Shown: positions 1-9,327, counted from the stretch's first letter. The stretch: 64,000 nucleotides of DNA from SAR324 cluster bacterium (GCA_015231825.1 JADGAV010000004.1:27156-91155); one strand, 5' to 3'. Program-made: numbers and translations. The notes: generated from the letters alone by a model not told the origin.

Positions 1-75
1 CAAAATCAATCTCTTGAGTTAAAATCGAATGTGTTTTTGATCTGCAAATTTTATTTTCTCCCCTTGGCTCTAGTC

Positions 76-966
76 TCAGTCCATGCTGATTTTCATATAA
101 CAGTATTTAAGCCACTGCGTGAAGAATGAATTGCGGTGACTGCGCCAGTTGTTGACAGGTTTGTTGAAATCAAAATTGACGCAGGGGGGAACTTCTGGAT
201 TGTCTTTGTCGCGTTCGGCTTCAAAAGCCAATCGTTGTGAGTTGTACTCGGGATGTCCAGTGTGCATCAGGTAACGATGATCTGTTGTCTCAAAAATAAC
301 ATAACCGCTGTCCGTGTTATAACCTAACAGATTCACCCGGCCATCCGCCTGGGCTTTCTCCAGTTCCTGATCCTCAATTCCTGCATGAGTACTGAGTGGA
401 CACCAGAACATATCATCCATTGAACCTGTAATCGGATGATGCGGATCAAGGTTTTTTATCTCAAAAACCCCAAATTTTTTCTGAGGAAAACTAACCTTCA
501 CAATCCCTTCCAGATATGCCAATGCCAGGGCCCCCCAACAGATGCCCAGCGTGCTTGGATATTTCTTTTTTGCCGCAAGAAGGATTTCACTGATTTCATC
601 CCAGTATCGTACTTCTTCAAAAGGAAGGTGTTCGATAGGTGCTCCTGTGACGATCAAACTGTCCAGTTCCTGTTCGCTGATCGCTTCTTCATAACTGACA
701 TACAAATCATCAATGTGATTTTGATTTGATGTTTTGTAGGAGTGAGAATTCAGGCGAATCCAGACGGGATCAATTTGAATAATAGAAAGCCCGAGAGGAT
801 GTAAAAGATTGAATTCGTATTTTTCCCCATGCGGCATTATATTCAAAATACCGATGCGCAACGGACGGATATTTTGATGAATGGCCTCTCGACGCAAAAG
901 ACTGGGGATATTGTTGCTTTCCATCATCGCTTGTGCGTGGGCATTGTCTGGCAGTACAATCGTCAT
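76..966 (-). CDS. metA: homoserine O-acyltransferase, MetA family, probably acetyl-CoA specific
   Basis: This cytosolic enzyme acylates the hydroxyl of L-homoserine, the first committed step of methionine synthesis. The 296-residue length is normal for the MetA family. The nucleophile is Cys143 in GICWGA, and the HPEY motif at 238-241 supplies the catalytic His238 and Glu240, matching C142, H235 and E237 of E. coli MetA. In the GAPIE segment (108-112) a glutamate stands where succinyl-specific MetA has glycine. In characterised MetA proteins Glu at this place goes with acetyl-CoA use and Gly with succinyl-CoA use, so I infer O-acetylhomoserine as the product. It lies 42 bp downstream of metY on the same strand, and MetY consumes exactly that product. 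The ATG start gives a standard N-terminus. Confidence 0.93.
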   Translation of the reverse strand: MTIVLPDNAHAQAMMESNNIPSLLRREAIHQNIRPLRIGILNIMPHGEKYEFNLLHPLGLSIIQIDPVWIRLNSHSYKTSNQNHIDDLYVSYEEAISEQELDSLIVTGAPIEHLPFEEVRYWDEISEILLAAKKKYPSTLGICWGALALAYLEGIVKVSFPQKKFGVFEIKNLDPHHPITGSMDDMFWCPLSTHAGIEDQELEKAQADGRVNLLGYNTDSGYVIFETTDHRYLMHTGHPEYNSQRLAFEAERDKDNPEVPPCVNFDFNKPVNNWRSHRNSFFTQWLKYCYMKISMD

Positions 967-1008
967 AGGGCAATCTGTTCAAGGAATTTTCAGGTAAAAA
1001 AGAGGCAG

Positions 1009-2319
1009 TTACACCAGGCTCAAGGCTTGATCAAGATCATAAATTAAATCATCAATGCTTTCCAGGCCGATGGACAGACGAATCACGTCAGGACCTGCTC
1101 CTGCCTTGGCTTGCTGTTCTTCACTCAATTGTCGATGGGTAGTGGAGGCTGGATGAATGATCAAGGAGCGAGTATCTCCTATGTTTGCCAAGTGAGAAAA
1201 CAATTCAACACCCTCGACCACTTTCACCCCGGAATCATAGCCTCCCTTGACCCCGAAGGTGAATACGGAACCGGGCCCCCTGGGGAGGTATTTTTGCGCC
1301 AGTTCATAGTATGAGCTTGATTTGAGTCCAGCATAGGAAACCCAACTGACCGCAGAATGGGAATCCAGAAATTCAGCAATCGCCCGGGCATTGGCAATAT
1401 GGCGTTCCATTCTCACCGGCAAAGACTCAATTCCAGTAATGGTGTAAAACGCATTGGCGGGTGAAAGACATGGACCAAAATCCCGCAGTGCAACTGCCCT
1501 TGCTTTGGTGGAAAATCCAAAATCTCCAAAGGTCTCGTAAAAGGTCAATCCATGATAGGCTGGTTCAGGCTTCGTCATCGATGGAAATTTGTCGTTTTGC
1601 GCCCAATCAAATTTGCCGGATTCAATCAAGGCTCCCCCCAGAGAAGTTCCATGTCCGCTGAGAAATTTTGTAGTCGAATGCAGCACGATGTCGGCTCCCC
1701 ATGCAATCGGTTGGCATAAGTAGGGAGTGGCCATCGTATTGTCGACAATTAAAGGAATGCCGGCTTCCTTTGCAATGGCAGCCACGGGTTCAACATCCAC
1801 AATAATTCCTCCGGGATTGGCCAGGATTTCGATGAATATCGCTTTGGTTTTGGAGGTAATCGCTTTACGAAAATTTTCTGGATTGTCCGGATCCACAAAA
1901 TGGCATGTCCATCCCAGTTTCTTGAAACTGAGACCGAATTGCGTGATCGAACCGCCGTAAAGATTACGCGATGCAATGAATTCATCCTCCGGACCCAGCA
2001 ATGTAAAAAATGTCAGGAATTGAGCGGCATGACCGGATGCAGCACAAACCGCCGCACGGCCGCCTTCCAAACTGGCCATTCGTTCTTCCAGTACCGAAAC
2101 CGTAGGATTGGTCAAGCGGGAATAAATAAAACCGAAGGTCTGGAGATTAAAAAGATCCGCAGCATGTTCTGCATCATCAAAGACGTAGGAACTGGTTTGG
2201 TAGATTGGTGTATTTCGTGCTCCCGTGACGGCATCCGGTCTCGCCCCGGCATGAATTGCCCGGGTTTCGATGCCAAATTTGTGTGCTTCATTCTGTTTCT
2301 TTTTGCTGTCTGCACTCAT
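1009..2319 (-). CDS. metY: O-acetylhomoserine sulfhydrylase (O-acetylhomoserine aminocarboxypropyltransferase)
   Basis: This is a PLP-dependent enzyme of the Cys/Met metabolism family that makes homocysteine from O-acetylhomoserine and sulfide. The N-terminal IHAGARPD segment, the YSRLTNPT phosphate and tetramer-interface segment (66-73) and the PLP lysine K218 in HSTTKFLSGHG are all typical of MetY rather than MetB or MetC, as is the 436-residue length. Its ATG overlaps the TGA of the upstream CoA-binding gene by 4 bp (ATGA), and metA follows 42 bp later, so the three genes are almost surely co-transcribed. Together they give the direct sulfhydrylation route to homocysteine, bypassing cystathionine. 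Confidence 0.95.
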   Translation of the reverse strand: MSADSKKKQNEAHKFGIETRAIHAGARPDAVTGARNTPIYQTSSYVFDDAEHAADLFNLQTFGFIYSRLTNPTVSVLEERMASLEGGRAAVCAASGHAAQFLTFFTLLGPEDEFIASRNLYGGSITQFGLSFKKLGWTCHFVDPDNPENFRKAITSKTKAIFIEILANPGGIIVDVEPVAAIAKEAGIPLIVDNTMATPYLCQPIAWGADIVLHSTTKFLSGHGTSLGGALIESGKFDWAQNDKFPSMTKPEPAYHGLTFYETFGDFGFSTKARAVALRDFGPCLSPANAFYTITGIESLPVRMERHIANARAIAEFLDSHSAVSWVSYAGLKSSSYYELAQKYLPRGPGSVFTFGVKGGYDSGVKVVEGVELFSHLANIGDTRSLIIHPASTTHRQLSEEQQAKAGAGPDVIRLSIGLESIDDLIYDLDQALSLV

Positions 2320-2813
2320 ACTCGAACCTTAGGACGTTTCGAAGAGATGATCCCGGAATTGACGCCGCTCCATCCCAGTTCCCCGAACAGACGACCGTAT
2401 TCTATTTTAACACATCGATCCATAACCACACTCATTTTTGCTGCTTCTGCCCGTTGCGCTGCTTCATCATGACGCACTCCCAATTGCATCCAGATTACAG
2501 AAATCTTTTTTTCCGAAGCCAGTTCAATCACTTGATCGGTGACCATTTCAGCGGCTTCTGATGAACGAAAAATATCGACCATTTCGAAGGAAACGGGAAT
2601 GTCAGCTAGATCGGCATAGACTTGTTCTCCGTTTATTTCTTTCCCTGCATAGCGCGGATTGACAGGAATGACGTGGTAACCTTTTCCTTGAAGGTATTTC
2701 ATTGCAAAGTTGCTCGGCCTGTTCCAGTTAGCGGAGCATCCCACCATGGCAATGGCTTTTGTTTCGATCAAGATTTTGCGGATGAAAGAGTCCTTGTAGT
2801 GCAGTTCTGACAT
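2316..2813 (-). CDS. CoA-binding domain protein, YccU-like
   Basis: This 165-residue protein is a single Rossmann-like CoA-binding domain of the CoA_binding_2 type, related to the succinyl-CoA synthetase alpha N-terminus. The nucleotide-binding turn is AMVGCSANWNRPS near residues 22-34, followed by the characteristic VIPVNPRYAGKEINGE (48-63) and IWMQLGVRHDEAA segments. The biochemical role of this family is not settled. It starts the metY-metA operon, with a 4-bp translational overlap into metY, and this pairing suggests an accessory role in methionine or sulfur metabolism; that link is inference. The ATG has a GGAG-type ribosome site (TTGGAGAC) just upstream. Confidence 0.85.
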   Translation of the reverse strand: MSELHYKDSFIRKILIETKAIAMVGCSANWNRPSNFAMKYLQGKGYHVIPVNPRYAGKEINGEQVYADLADIPVSFEMVDIFRSSEAAEMVTDQVIELASEKKISVIWMQLGVRHDEAAQRAEAAKMSVVMDRCVKIEYGRLFGELGWSGVNSGIISSKRPKVRV

Positions 2814-3248
2814 GTCTCCAAGTCTATATAAAGTTCAGATGATGAATCGGATGTTTGGCTATAAAAAATAGCGGTATTTTCCAAGATGATCAATTTTTTT
2901 ATTGTTGGACTGACTCATCATTTGATCGAGCGGTTTCGGTGCAGCTTGAAGATACTCACGAAAGAATCTGATCTTGCTTCAAGTGTGTGAATGACTCCTG
3001 TCCCCGACTTGAAATGGGCAGCTTTGCTTTCGGGGATGCGCTCGTTGACTTATTGAATTTGTTTGCTGAATTGGATTTCACCAGGTCCCGATTGGATCGA
3101 TTTTGCTATTTTAATATGCTGCAGAATCAATGCGATTCAATATTTAGATAAAAAACATGGGTGGGTAGGTTTCTTTTCCTTACTCGACTTGCTATCTTGT
3201 GCGCATTTGCATCCGGATCTTTGAACATAAATAGAAAGAAAGGAAAGT
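2814..3248. other. intergenic region between divergent genes
   Basis: These 435 bp separate the leftward methionine operon from the rightward flavin reductase gene, so promoters for both should lie here. I looked for a SAM-I or SAM-II riboswitch on the minus strand and saw no conserved core. No convincing ORF or terminator is present. The right end carries the ribosome site AAGGAAAGT directly before the ATG at 3249. Confidence 0.5.
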
Positions 3249-3872
3249 ATGTTTTTTGAAACTAAGAACGGCATGAAGCCTCCGCCCTTCAAACGTTCAG
3301 TTTACACGGCTCTCGTATTGCCACGTCCAATTGGCTGGATCAGCACTCTCAGTAAAGGAGGGATTATAAACCTGGCCCCTTTCAGTTTTTTTAACGCAGT
3401 TTCCGGTGATCCGCCCTGTGTGATTTATTGTCCGAACGGTTGGAAAACAGGCTTAAAGGAAGCGAAGGATTCCTTGGTCAATGTTGAAGAAACAGGAGAA
3501 TTTGTATTCAGTATTTGTACTTTTGAGCTTCGTGAGCAGATGAACAAAACTTCTGCTCATGTGCCGAGCAGCGTGGATGAAATGGCCCTCGCCGGCTTGG
3601 AAGCTGCAGATTGTAAACTGGTCGCTCCTCCTCGCGTCAAGGCTTCTCCCATTGCGCTGGAGTGCAAATATCTGCAGACTGTCAAACTCCCGGAATCCCG
3701 CGACAAGAGTCCCAACAATATCGTCCTGGGGCAGGTGATCGGAGTTCACATTTCTGATGAAGTGATTGTCGACGGGATGATAGACGTTCGTAAAGTCAAT
3801 CCTCTCTCGCGCTTGGGATATCTCGACTATGCAACTTTAGGAGATGTGTTTTCAATTAATCGTCCGGATTGA
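3249..3872 (+). CDS. flavin reductase-like FMN-binding protein
   Basis: The 207-residue protein belongs to the flavin reductase-like (flavoredoxin) family, a split-barrel fold that binds FMN and often serves as a reductase partner or flavin electron carrier. Family marks are the N-terminal LPRPIGWISTLSKGG, the NLAPFSFFNAVSGDPP flavin-binding segment near 41-56, the KDSLVNVEETGEFVFSIC region, and the C-terminal HISDEVIVDG plus PLSRLGYLDYATLGD segments. The start is well supported by AAGGAAAG upstream. It stands alone and the nearest downstream gene is a methyltransferase 60 bp away, so the substrate cannot be read from context. Confidence 0.85.
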   Translation: MFFETKNGMKPPPFKRSVYTALVLPRPIGWISTLSKGGIINLAPFSFFNAVSGDPPCVIYCPNGWKTGLKEAKDSLVNVEETGEFVFSICTFELREQMNKTSAHVPSSVDEMALAGLEAADCKLVAPPRVKASPIALECKYLQTVKLPESRDKSPNNIVLGQVIGVHISDEVIVDGMIDVRKVNPLSRLGYLDYATLGDVFSINRPD

Positions 3873-3932
3873 ATCTGAAAGTCTGACGGGAAGTTGCTTT
3901 ATTTCTAAAGATTTATTCTTAAAATCAGTGGT

Positions 3933-4682
3933 TTGAAAACACCTTTGCGGCCTTCTCGAAGCAGGCTCAAAGAGAAAAATTTAAATTTGGGCTCGAAGTA
4001 TCCCGGAGATCCAGAAATTGATGAATTTATTGAGAACAGTTTTAAAATTTATGCCGATAAAAGGAAAGAAATGAAAGCACGTTTTGATGAGAGAGCAAAA
4101 GATTGGGATACACCGTTGAAAATGATTAGAGCCAATAAAATAGCCGAATTTATGAAAAAAAAACTTACTTTTAAAGGATCTTTGAAAGGGTTGGAATATG
4201 GCTGTGGAACAGGTTTACTGAGTTTCGCCCTACTTTCACAGTTTCAGCAGATTACCCTGGCAGACAGTTCAGAAGGCATGCTGAAGGTGCTCGAAGAAAA
4301 AATACGTGCAAGCGGTACAAAAAAAATGACACCCATCCTGCTCGATTTGATGGAAGATCCGCCCCCGGCAGCTCATTTTGATTTAATATATTCTTTATTG
4401 ACGTTTCACCATGTTCCAGACACGGAGCGGATTCTCAATATTTTTCACTCAATCCTCACCGATGAAGGAGAAATCTGTATTGTTGATCTGGATAAAGAAG
4501 ACGGTTCCTTTCATGGGGAAAATCTCCAGGTTCATCACGGCTTTGATCGCAGAGAATTGGAAGAAAAGGCGGAAAAAGCAGGTTTTCAAAAAATTCGTTT
4601 CGAGACCTGCCATTCCATCAAAAAAGAAGCGAGAGGCGAACTGCAGGAATTTCCTTTGTTTATGATGATCGCTCAGAAATGA
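3933..4682 (+). CDS. class I SAM-dependent methyltransferase
   Basis: This is a Rossmann-fold methyltransferase of the Methyltransf_11/25 kind. Motif I is LEYGCGTGLLSFAL near residues 86-99, the acidic motif II residue is in ITLADSSEGM, and DLIYSLLTFHHVPD forms the post-motif. No substrate-specific domain is visible. The TTG at 3933 opens the longest frame; an ATG at 4071 (residue 47) with a good AGGAAAG site six bases upstream gives a shorter protein beginning MKARFDERAKDWDTP, close to where such domains usually start, and may be the true start. The 60-bp gap after the flavin reductase gene allows co-transcription. Confidence 0.8.
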   Translation: MKTPLRPSRSRLKEKNLNLGSKYPGDPEIDEFIENSFKIYADKRKEMKARFDERAKDWDTPLKMIRANKIAEFMKKKLTFKGSLKGLEYGCGTGLLSFALLSQFQQITLADSSEGMLKVLEEKIRASGTKKMTPILLDLMEDPPPAAHFDLIYSLLTFHHVPDTERILNIFHSILTDEGEICIVDLDKEDGSFHGENLQVHHGFDRRELEEKAEKAGFQKIRFETCHSIKKEARGELQEFPLFMMIAQK

Positions 4683-5049
4683 AGCCGTGGCTCATCTCGT
4701 TTCTTCGCCTTTCCACAAGAAAAGAAAGATCGAATCTTATATCCAATCCTATCTTGTCCTGATTATTACCATTCTTTCGGCAAATTACTGCAGCTTCAGA
4801 AAAGTGAATCAAAAAAGAAATGTTAGTGCAATCTTTGTTGTCGTGCTGCTTCAATGGCCGAATGCATCCGGTATCATTTAAGGTAAAATTTTGGGAAAAA
4901 ATTTGTTGCTATTTTCCAAATTCATTGTACAAATGTGCTGATCTGGCGGAAAAATTCCTCGTTATTCCAAAAAAATGAGTTCCGGTTTGGAACCGTTCAA
5001 ATTAATTTCTTGATGACTCGTTGGTTCGACGGAAAAAGTGGAGATAAAT
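4683..5049. other. intergenic region before the amidohydrolase and ABC importer cluster
   Basis: About 367 bp without a supported gene. Short open frames here lack ribosome sites and protein-like composition. The right end holds the GGAG ribosome site for the ATG at 5050, and the region probably contains the promoter of the cluster at 5.0-10.3 kb, but I could not pick convincing -35 and -10 boxes. Confidence 0.4.
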
Positions 5050-5697
5050 ATGGCAGTTGATACGTTTTCAGCACATCGTCATAATGATAATATGTTGGTG
5101 GTTTCGCCTGAAAGCACAGCAGTACTTGTCATTGATATGCTGAATGATTTCTGTATTGCTGGAGGGGCGATGGTATTGCCTGGTGCTGAAGTGCTCTATC
5201 CGCCTCAAAACGCAATTTTGACAGCAGTTCGGGAATCTGGGGGGACCGTCGTTTTTGTTAATGACTGTCATCATCCGGGACTCCGGGAGGATCGAGAATA
5301 TTCGAAACGCACTCCCCATTGCGTCACCGGCTCTTGGGGAGCTCAAGTGGTAGATTCCCTGAATCGCCATAGCGACGATTTTCAAGTTGCAAAACATCGT
5401 TATTCCGGTTTTTTTGGTACCGATCTCGATCTAATTTTGAAAGATATGAGGATTGCTACATTGATTGTGATTGGGGTTGTAACCAACATATGTGTGCGCT
5501 CGACAGTGCACGATGCTTTTTTTAATGGCTATCATGTTGTAGTTCCCGAAGATTGTGTTGCTGCTACCGGACCGCGAGAACAGGCTTCAAGTTTGTATGA
5601 TATTGCCACACACTTCGGTATTGTTTCAAAATCTGCTGATGTCATCAAAGGCCTTCGGGAAGGTGTTCCAATAGTCAACTTGATAACTGATGATTGA
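5050..5697 (+). CDS. isochorismatase-family cysteine hydrolase
   Basis: The protein has the Asp-Lys-Cys triad of the isochorismatase-like hydrolases: Asp29 in VLVIDMLNDF, Lys115 in VAKHRYSGF and Cys148 in VVTNICVRST. Family members hydrolyse amides and carbamoyl compounds (nicotinamide, N-carbamoylsarcosine, ureidoacrylate, biuret) as well as isochorismate. I chose the ATG at 5050 because GGAGATAA sits at the right distance; a GTG four codons earlier is possible. Forty-eight bases downstream begins a complete ABC importer whose ATPases resemble the urea/amide type. I infer that the hydrolase acts on the imported compound, probably an amide- or ureido-containing molecule. The exact substrate is unknown. 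Confidence 0.85.
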   Translation: MAVDTFSAHRHNDNMLVVSPESTAVLVIDMLNDFCIAGGAMVLPGAEVLYPPQNAILTAVRESGGTVVFVNDCHHPGLREDREYSKRTPHCVTGSWGAQVVDSLNRHSDDFQVAKHRYSGFFGTDLDLILKDMRIATLIVIGVVTNICVRSTVHDAFFNGYHVVVPEDCVAATGPREQASSLYDIATHFGIVSKSADVIKGLREGVPIVNLITDD

Positions 5698-5745
5698 GTC
5701 TTTGTGGCTTTTAAAAATTTATTAACAATAATGTGAGGGAACAAA

Positions 5746-6942
5746 ATGAAATTGGTAAATGATATAAAATTAAAGGCAAAAACTCGCAGACATCTATTCG
5801 CTTCCTTCATCGGTCTTGCTCTTTTGGGACTCTTGGGGACTCCTTTCATTGCTTCAGCAGCAGATCCAATCAAGGTTGGCATCCTGCAGCCATTTTCCGG
5901 CGGATTGGAAGTGATGGGCAATCAAGGTGCCAATGGAGCCGAACTTGCCTTCAAAGAAGCAAATGAAGCGGGTGGGGTTCTGGGAGGAAGAATGTTCGAA
6001 ATTATTCGTGCTGATACAAAAACAGACCCAAAGACCGCAGTTGAAAAAACCAATGAACTCATTCGCCGTCATAAAGTAACAGCCATCATTGGTCCTGTGA
6101 CCAGTGCAAATCGAGATGCAATACAGCCGACGCTTGAACGTTACAAAACGCCTCTTCTGTATGCGACGGATTATGAAGGTGATGTTTGCAGTCGCTATAT
6201 AATTGGTTACAGTGCACTGCCGGACCATTGGGTAAAACCATTAATTCCTTATGTCTTGGAAAACTATGGGAAAAAATTCTTTCTGTTTGGCAGCGACTAT
6301 GTCTGGCCTCAGAAGATGAACAAGTCGATCAGCGACGTTGCAAAAGCAAATGGAGGTACAATTGTCGCAGAAGAGTATTCTCCTTGGGGTGTGAAAGATT
6401 ATACGGCCACCCTGCGAAAAATTTCAAATTCCGGGGCTGATGTCGTGGTTTTGACAGTGGTAGGAGCGGATGCAGTAACATTTGTCAAGCAATTCACCGC
6501 AGCAGGGATGAAGGACAAGATTCGGATTGTTTTTTTCGGCTTTTCAGAAAATTATATTGCAGGTTTAACCCCGGCTGAATCCAATGGAATCGTCACTGCA
6601 TCCAACTTTACTTCCTCATTGGATAAGCCTGAGTCGAAAGCTTTTGTAAAAAAAGTTCGAATGGCTTTGGGAGAGGACGCCATTGTGAGCAACACTGTTG
6701 ATGCCCACTACACGCTTGCAAAGTTTTTCATTGCCGCCATCAAACGGGCAGGCTCACCAGACAAAGAAAAAATCATTGACAGCATTGGCGATCAAACCAT
6801 GATGTCAGGAAACGGGGAAGTGCATTTGCGAGCCTCTGATCGCCATACGGATTTAAATGTCGTTATTGCGGAAACGATCGATGGAAAATTAATCGTCAAA
6901 AAAGATATTGGTCGAGTGGTTGCCGCAAATCAGTGTAAGTGA
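5746..6942 (+). CDS. ABC transporter substrate-binding protein, HAAT/urea-amide type (Peripla_BP_6)
   Basis: This periplasmic receptor captures the substrate for the adjacent HAAT-family importer. A cleavable signal peptide with a long basic N-region ends around FIASAA near residue 39. The mature protein begins IKVGILQPFSGGLEVMG, typical of Peripla_BP_6. The segments PLLYATDYEGDVCSRYI and FFLFGSDYVWPQKMN (near residue 180) resemble UrtA, AmiC and FmdD receptors for urea and short amides more than LivJ. The ribosome site GTGAGGGAACAAA precedes the ATG. It lies between the isochorismatase-family gene and the ATPases, separated from the first ATPase by 11 bp, so all are one operon. Confidence 0.9.
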   Translation: MKLVNDIKLKAKTRRHLFASFIGLALLGLLGTPFIASAADPIKVGILQPFSGGLEVMGNQGANGAELAFKEANEAGGVLGGRMFEIIRADTKTDPKTAVEKTNELIRRHKVTAIIGPVTSANRDAIQPTLERYKTPLLYATDYEGDVCSRYIIGYSALPDHWVKPLIPYVLENYGKKFFLFGSDYVWPQKMNKSISDVAKANGGTIVAEEYSPWGVKDYTATLRKISNSGADVVVLTVVGADAVTFVKQFTAAGMKDKIRIVFFGFSENYIAGLTPAESNGIVTASNFTSSLDKPESKAFVKKVRMALGEDAIVSNTVDAHYTLAKFFIAAIKRAGSPDKEKIIDSIGDQTMMSGNGEVHLRASDRHTDLNVVIAETIDGKLIVKKDIGRVVAANQCK

Positions 6943-6953
6943 TGAGGGCATAA

Positions 6954-7718
6954 ATGCCGCTTGGTTCAACCACGAATACTCCTTTGCTTGAAATTAAGGA
7001 GTTGTCAAAAAAATTCGGCGGTATTGTCGTATTGGAAGGACTGTCCCTATCACTTTCATCCCAGGAATTACGCTGTATCATCGGGCCCAACGGTTGCGGA
7101 AAAACCACGTTGTTTAATGTAGCTACAGGGGCCCTCCCTCCAGATGGCGGCTCTGTTTATATCAAGGGGGAGGAAGTAACTGGCCTCCCTTCTCACGAAA
7201 TCGCCCGTCGTGGTATTGTCCGTAAATTTCAGGTACCGGGAATCTATAAAGATTTGTCAGTAGTTGAAAATTTGGAAGTCCCGCTGAATGCCTCAGCAAG
7301 CAGATCTGCATGGAAAATTTTGACAGCAAAACCTCGACATTCGCGAATGCTTGAGCTTTTAGATATTTGCGGTTTGTCTTCGAAAGCGACAGTATTGGCA
7401 GGTTCCCTGTCCCATGGAGAAAAACAATGGTTGGAAATCGCCATGTTGCTGGCATCGGATGCAGAGTTGATTTTGCTGGATGAACCCACGGCTGGAATGT
7501 CTATCCTTGAAACTGAGAAAACGGCAGAACTAATAAATCGTCTGCGTCATCAATTCAACAAAACAGTTCTGGTCATTGAGCATGACATGTTCTTTGTTCG
7601 GCTTCTTAATTGTCCAGTGATGGTTATGATGAACGGAAGCATTCTCCGGGTTGGCCCGTATGACGAAATTCGAAAGGACCCGAAAGTGATTGAAGCCTAT
7701 TTGGGGAGGGCAGGGTGA
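6954..7718 (+). CDS. ABC transporter ATP-binding protein, LivG/UrtD type
   Basis: This is the first of two cytosolic ATPases of the HAAT importer. Walker A is GPNGCGKTT (about 44-52), the signature is LSHGEKQWLEIAM, Walker B is AELILLDEPTAG, and the switch histidine is in VLVIEHDM. The HGEKQWLE signature and the RKFQVP segment are close to UrtD of urea importers, where LSHGQKQWLE is typical. That supports a urea- or amide-like rather than leucine-like substrate, as inference. Its stop overlaps the GTG start of the next ATPase (GTGA). Confidence 0.92.
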   Translation: MPLGSTTNTPLLEIKELSKKFGGIVVLEGLSLSLSSQELRCIIGPNGCGKTTLFNVATGALPPDGGSVYIKGEEVTGLPSHEIARRGIVRKFQVPGIYKDLSVVENLEVPLNASASRSAWKILTAKPRHSRMLELLDICGLSSKATVLAGSLSHGEKQWLEIAMLLASDAELILLDEPTAGMSILETEKTAELINRLRHQFNKTVLVIEHDMFFVRLLNCPVMVMMNGSILRVGPYDEIRKDPKVIEAYLGRAG

Positions 7719-8428
7719 GTTTTTTCTCGGCACGTAATCTTGTGGCAGGTTACCAAAAGGAAAGCCGTGTTCTTAACGGAATTGATTTCGAACTTGACCA
7801 GGGAGAAATTGTCGCGTTGATTGGCCGTAACGGCATGGGAAAAACCACCTTCCTGGAAACCATTACCGGTCATATTGCTCCGTCCTCTGGAATGCTTCTG
7901 TTTCGCGACGTTGACATCACGGCAGCCCAACCTTATATTGTTGCCCGAGCTGGTATCGGATATGTCCCGCAAGGGCGGGAGATATTCAACGAATTTTCGG
8001 TTGAACAAAATCTTTTGATGGGAGCAATTGGCAAACCTGAGCTGGCTAACAAAATTCCTGATTGGGCGTTCACAATATTTCCTGTATTGGCAGAACGACG
8101 CAAACAAAGGGCAGGCACTCTTTCGGGAGGACAACAGCAGCAGTTGGCAATCATACGTGCCCTTGTGGGGTCTCCAAGCCTTTTGCTGCTGGACGAACCT
8201 TCAGAAGGTATACAACCCTCAATCGTTCAAAATATTGGTACAACAATGGCCAAAATTGCAGCGGAAAGCGGCCTGACCATTCTCCTTGTCGAACAAAATC
8301 TGGAGCTCGCCATCTCCCTCGCCAATCGCTGCGTGTTTATGGAAAATGGTCGGATCGTTGAAGAAGTAGAAGATATTTCCAGACTGCGAAATGATCAGGA
8401 ACTGGTTCACCGCTATCTCTCCGCCTAA
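7715..8428 (+). CDS. ABC transporter ATP-binding protein, LivF/UrtE type
   Basis: This second ATPase of the importer has Walker A GRNGMGKTT, the run of glutamines in the signature LSGGQQQQLAIIRAL, Walker B LLLLDEPSEGIQPS and the histidine-position variant ILLVEQNLELA seen throughout the LivF/UrtE group. The 237-residue length is normal. Translation starts at GTG within the GTGA overlap with the upstream ATPase, which indicates coupled synthesis of the ATPase pair. The C-terminal tail is short, without a regulatory domain. Confidence 0.92.
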   Translation: MSFFSARNLVAGYQKESRVLNGIDFELDQGEIVALIGRNGMGKTTFLETITGHIAPSSGMLLFRDVDITAAQPYIVARAGIGYVPQGREIFNEFSVEQNLLMGAIGKPELANKIPDWAFTIFPVLAERRKQRAGTLSGGQQQQLAIIRALVGSPSLLLLDEPSEGIQPSIVQNIGTTMAKIAAESGLTILLVEQNLELAISLANRCVFMENGRIVEEVEDISRLRNDQELVHRYLSA

Positions 8429-8472
8429 TAAAGTGAAGGACAGACCCTAATTTTTTGTACAGAGCCATTTTT

Positions 8473-9327
8473 ATGGAACTCGCCTTAATTATTGGACTGG
8501 ATACCTTGAATTTTACATTGGGGCTCTTGTTGGTCACTATGGGCCTGGTTGTAATTTTTGGTTTGATGAACGTCATCAATATGGCTCATGGAGAGTTTTT
8601 TTTGTTGGGGGCTTATACGATGTATATGGTCCAGCAGGCAAAGATGCCTTTCTGGACTGCTTTGTTATTTGCTCCGATATTGTTGGCAGTGATTGGTTTT
8701 TTGATTGAGGAATTTGTCATTCGCCATGTCTATCATCGATTTATCGACACCATCCTGGCAACATGGGGGATTTCTCTAGCCCTCAAACAAGCAGTGATCG
8801 TCATATTCGGTCCCAGCTCCCAGAGTATCAACAATCCTCTGCCTGAACCCGTTGAAGTTTTTGGGGTGGTTTATCCCGGTTACCGTCTCTTCATTATGGG
8901 GGTGTCGCTCCTGTTGGCAACAGGAACGTTCCTGTTCTTCTATCGTACCAACATAGGTTTGGCTGCACGGGGAGTCATTGCCAATCGAGCAATGGCCGCT
9001 TCGTTGGGCATCAATACGCGCTTTGTAGATCGGGCGACCTTTGCTTTTGGAGCAGCCACTGCCGGGTTAGCAGGTGCGGTGATGGCCCCAATTATGAGTG
9101 TCGACCCGCAAATGGGGGTCGGATTCCTCATTCCTGCATTTCTTTCAATTTTAGTCGGGGGCACAACGTCCCTGCTAGGTGCTTTGTTGGGAACCGGCAT
9201 TATTGGAACTTCAAGCACCATTGTCTCCAGTATTTGGTCGCAAGTTGTGGCGCAAGTGGTTGTCTTTGGGTTGGCCATTGTCATCATTCGTTTGTTCCCT
9301 GAAGGTCTTACAGGACGAAGGAAATAA
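8473..9327 (+). CDS. branched-chain/urea-type ABC permease, LivH type
   Basis: This inner-membrane permease has about eight hydrophobic segments. The conserved HAAT sequence FGLMNVINMAHGEFFLLGAY lies near the N-terminus and GLFP-like RLFPEGLTGRRK ends the protein. The frame is open from a TTG at 8455, but the ATG at 8473 places the first membrane segment at the usual distance from the N-terminus; neither has a strong ribosome site. It forms the channel with the LivM-type permease that starts one base after its stop codon. Confidence 0.88.
   Translation: MELALIIGLDTLNFTLGLLLVTMGLVVIFGLMNVINMAHGEFFLLGAYTMYMVQQAKMPFWTALLFAPILLAVIGFLIEEFVIRHVYHRFIDTILATWGISLALKQAVIVIFGPSSQSINNPLPEPVEVFGVVYPGYRLFIMGVSLLLATGTFLFFYRTNIGLAARGVIANRAMAASLGINTRFVDRATFAFGAATAGLAGAVMAPIMSVDPQMGVGFLIPAFLSILVGGTTSLLGALLGTGIIGTSSTIVSSIWSQVVAQVVVFGLAIVIIRLFPEGLTGRRK

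Noticed and set aside
2814-3248. Possible SAM riboswitch upstream of the methionine operon
   Set aside because: No SAM-I or SAM-II conserved core could be read on the minus strand.
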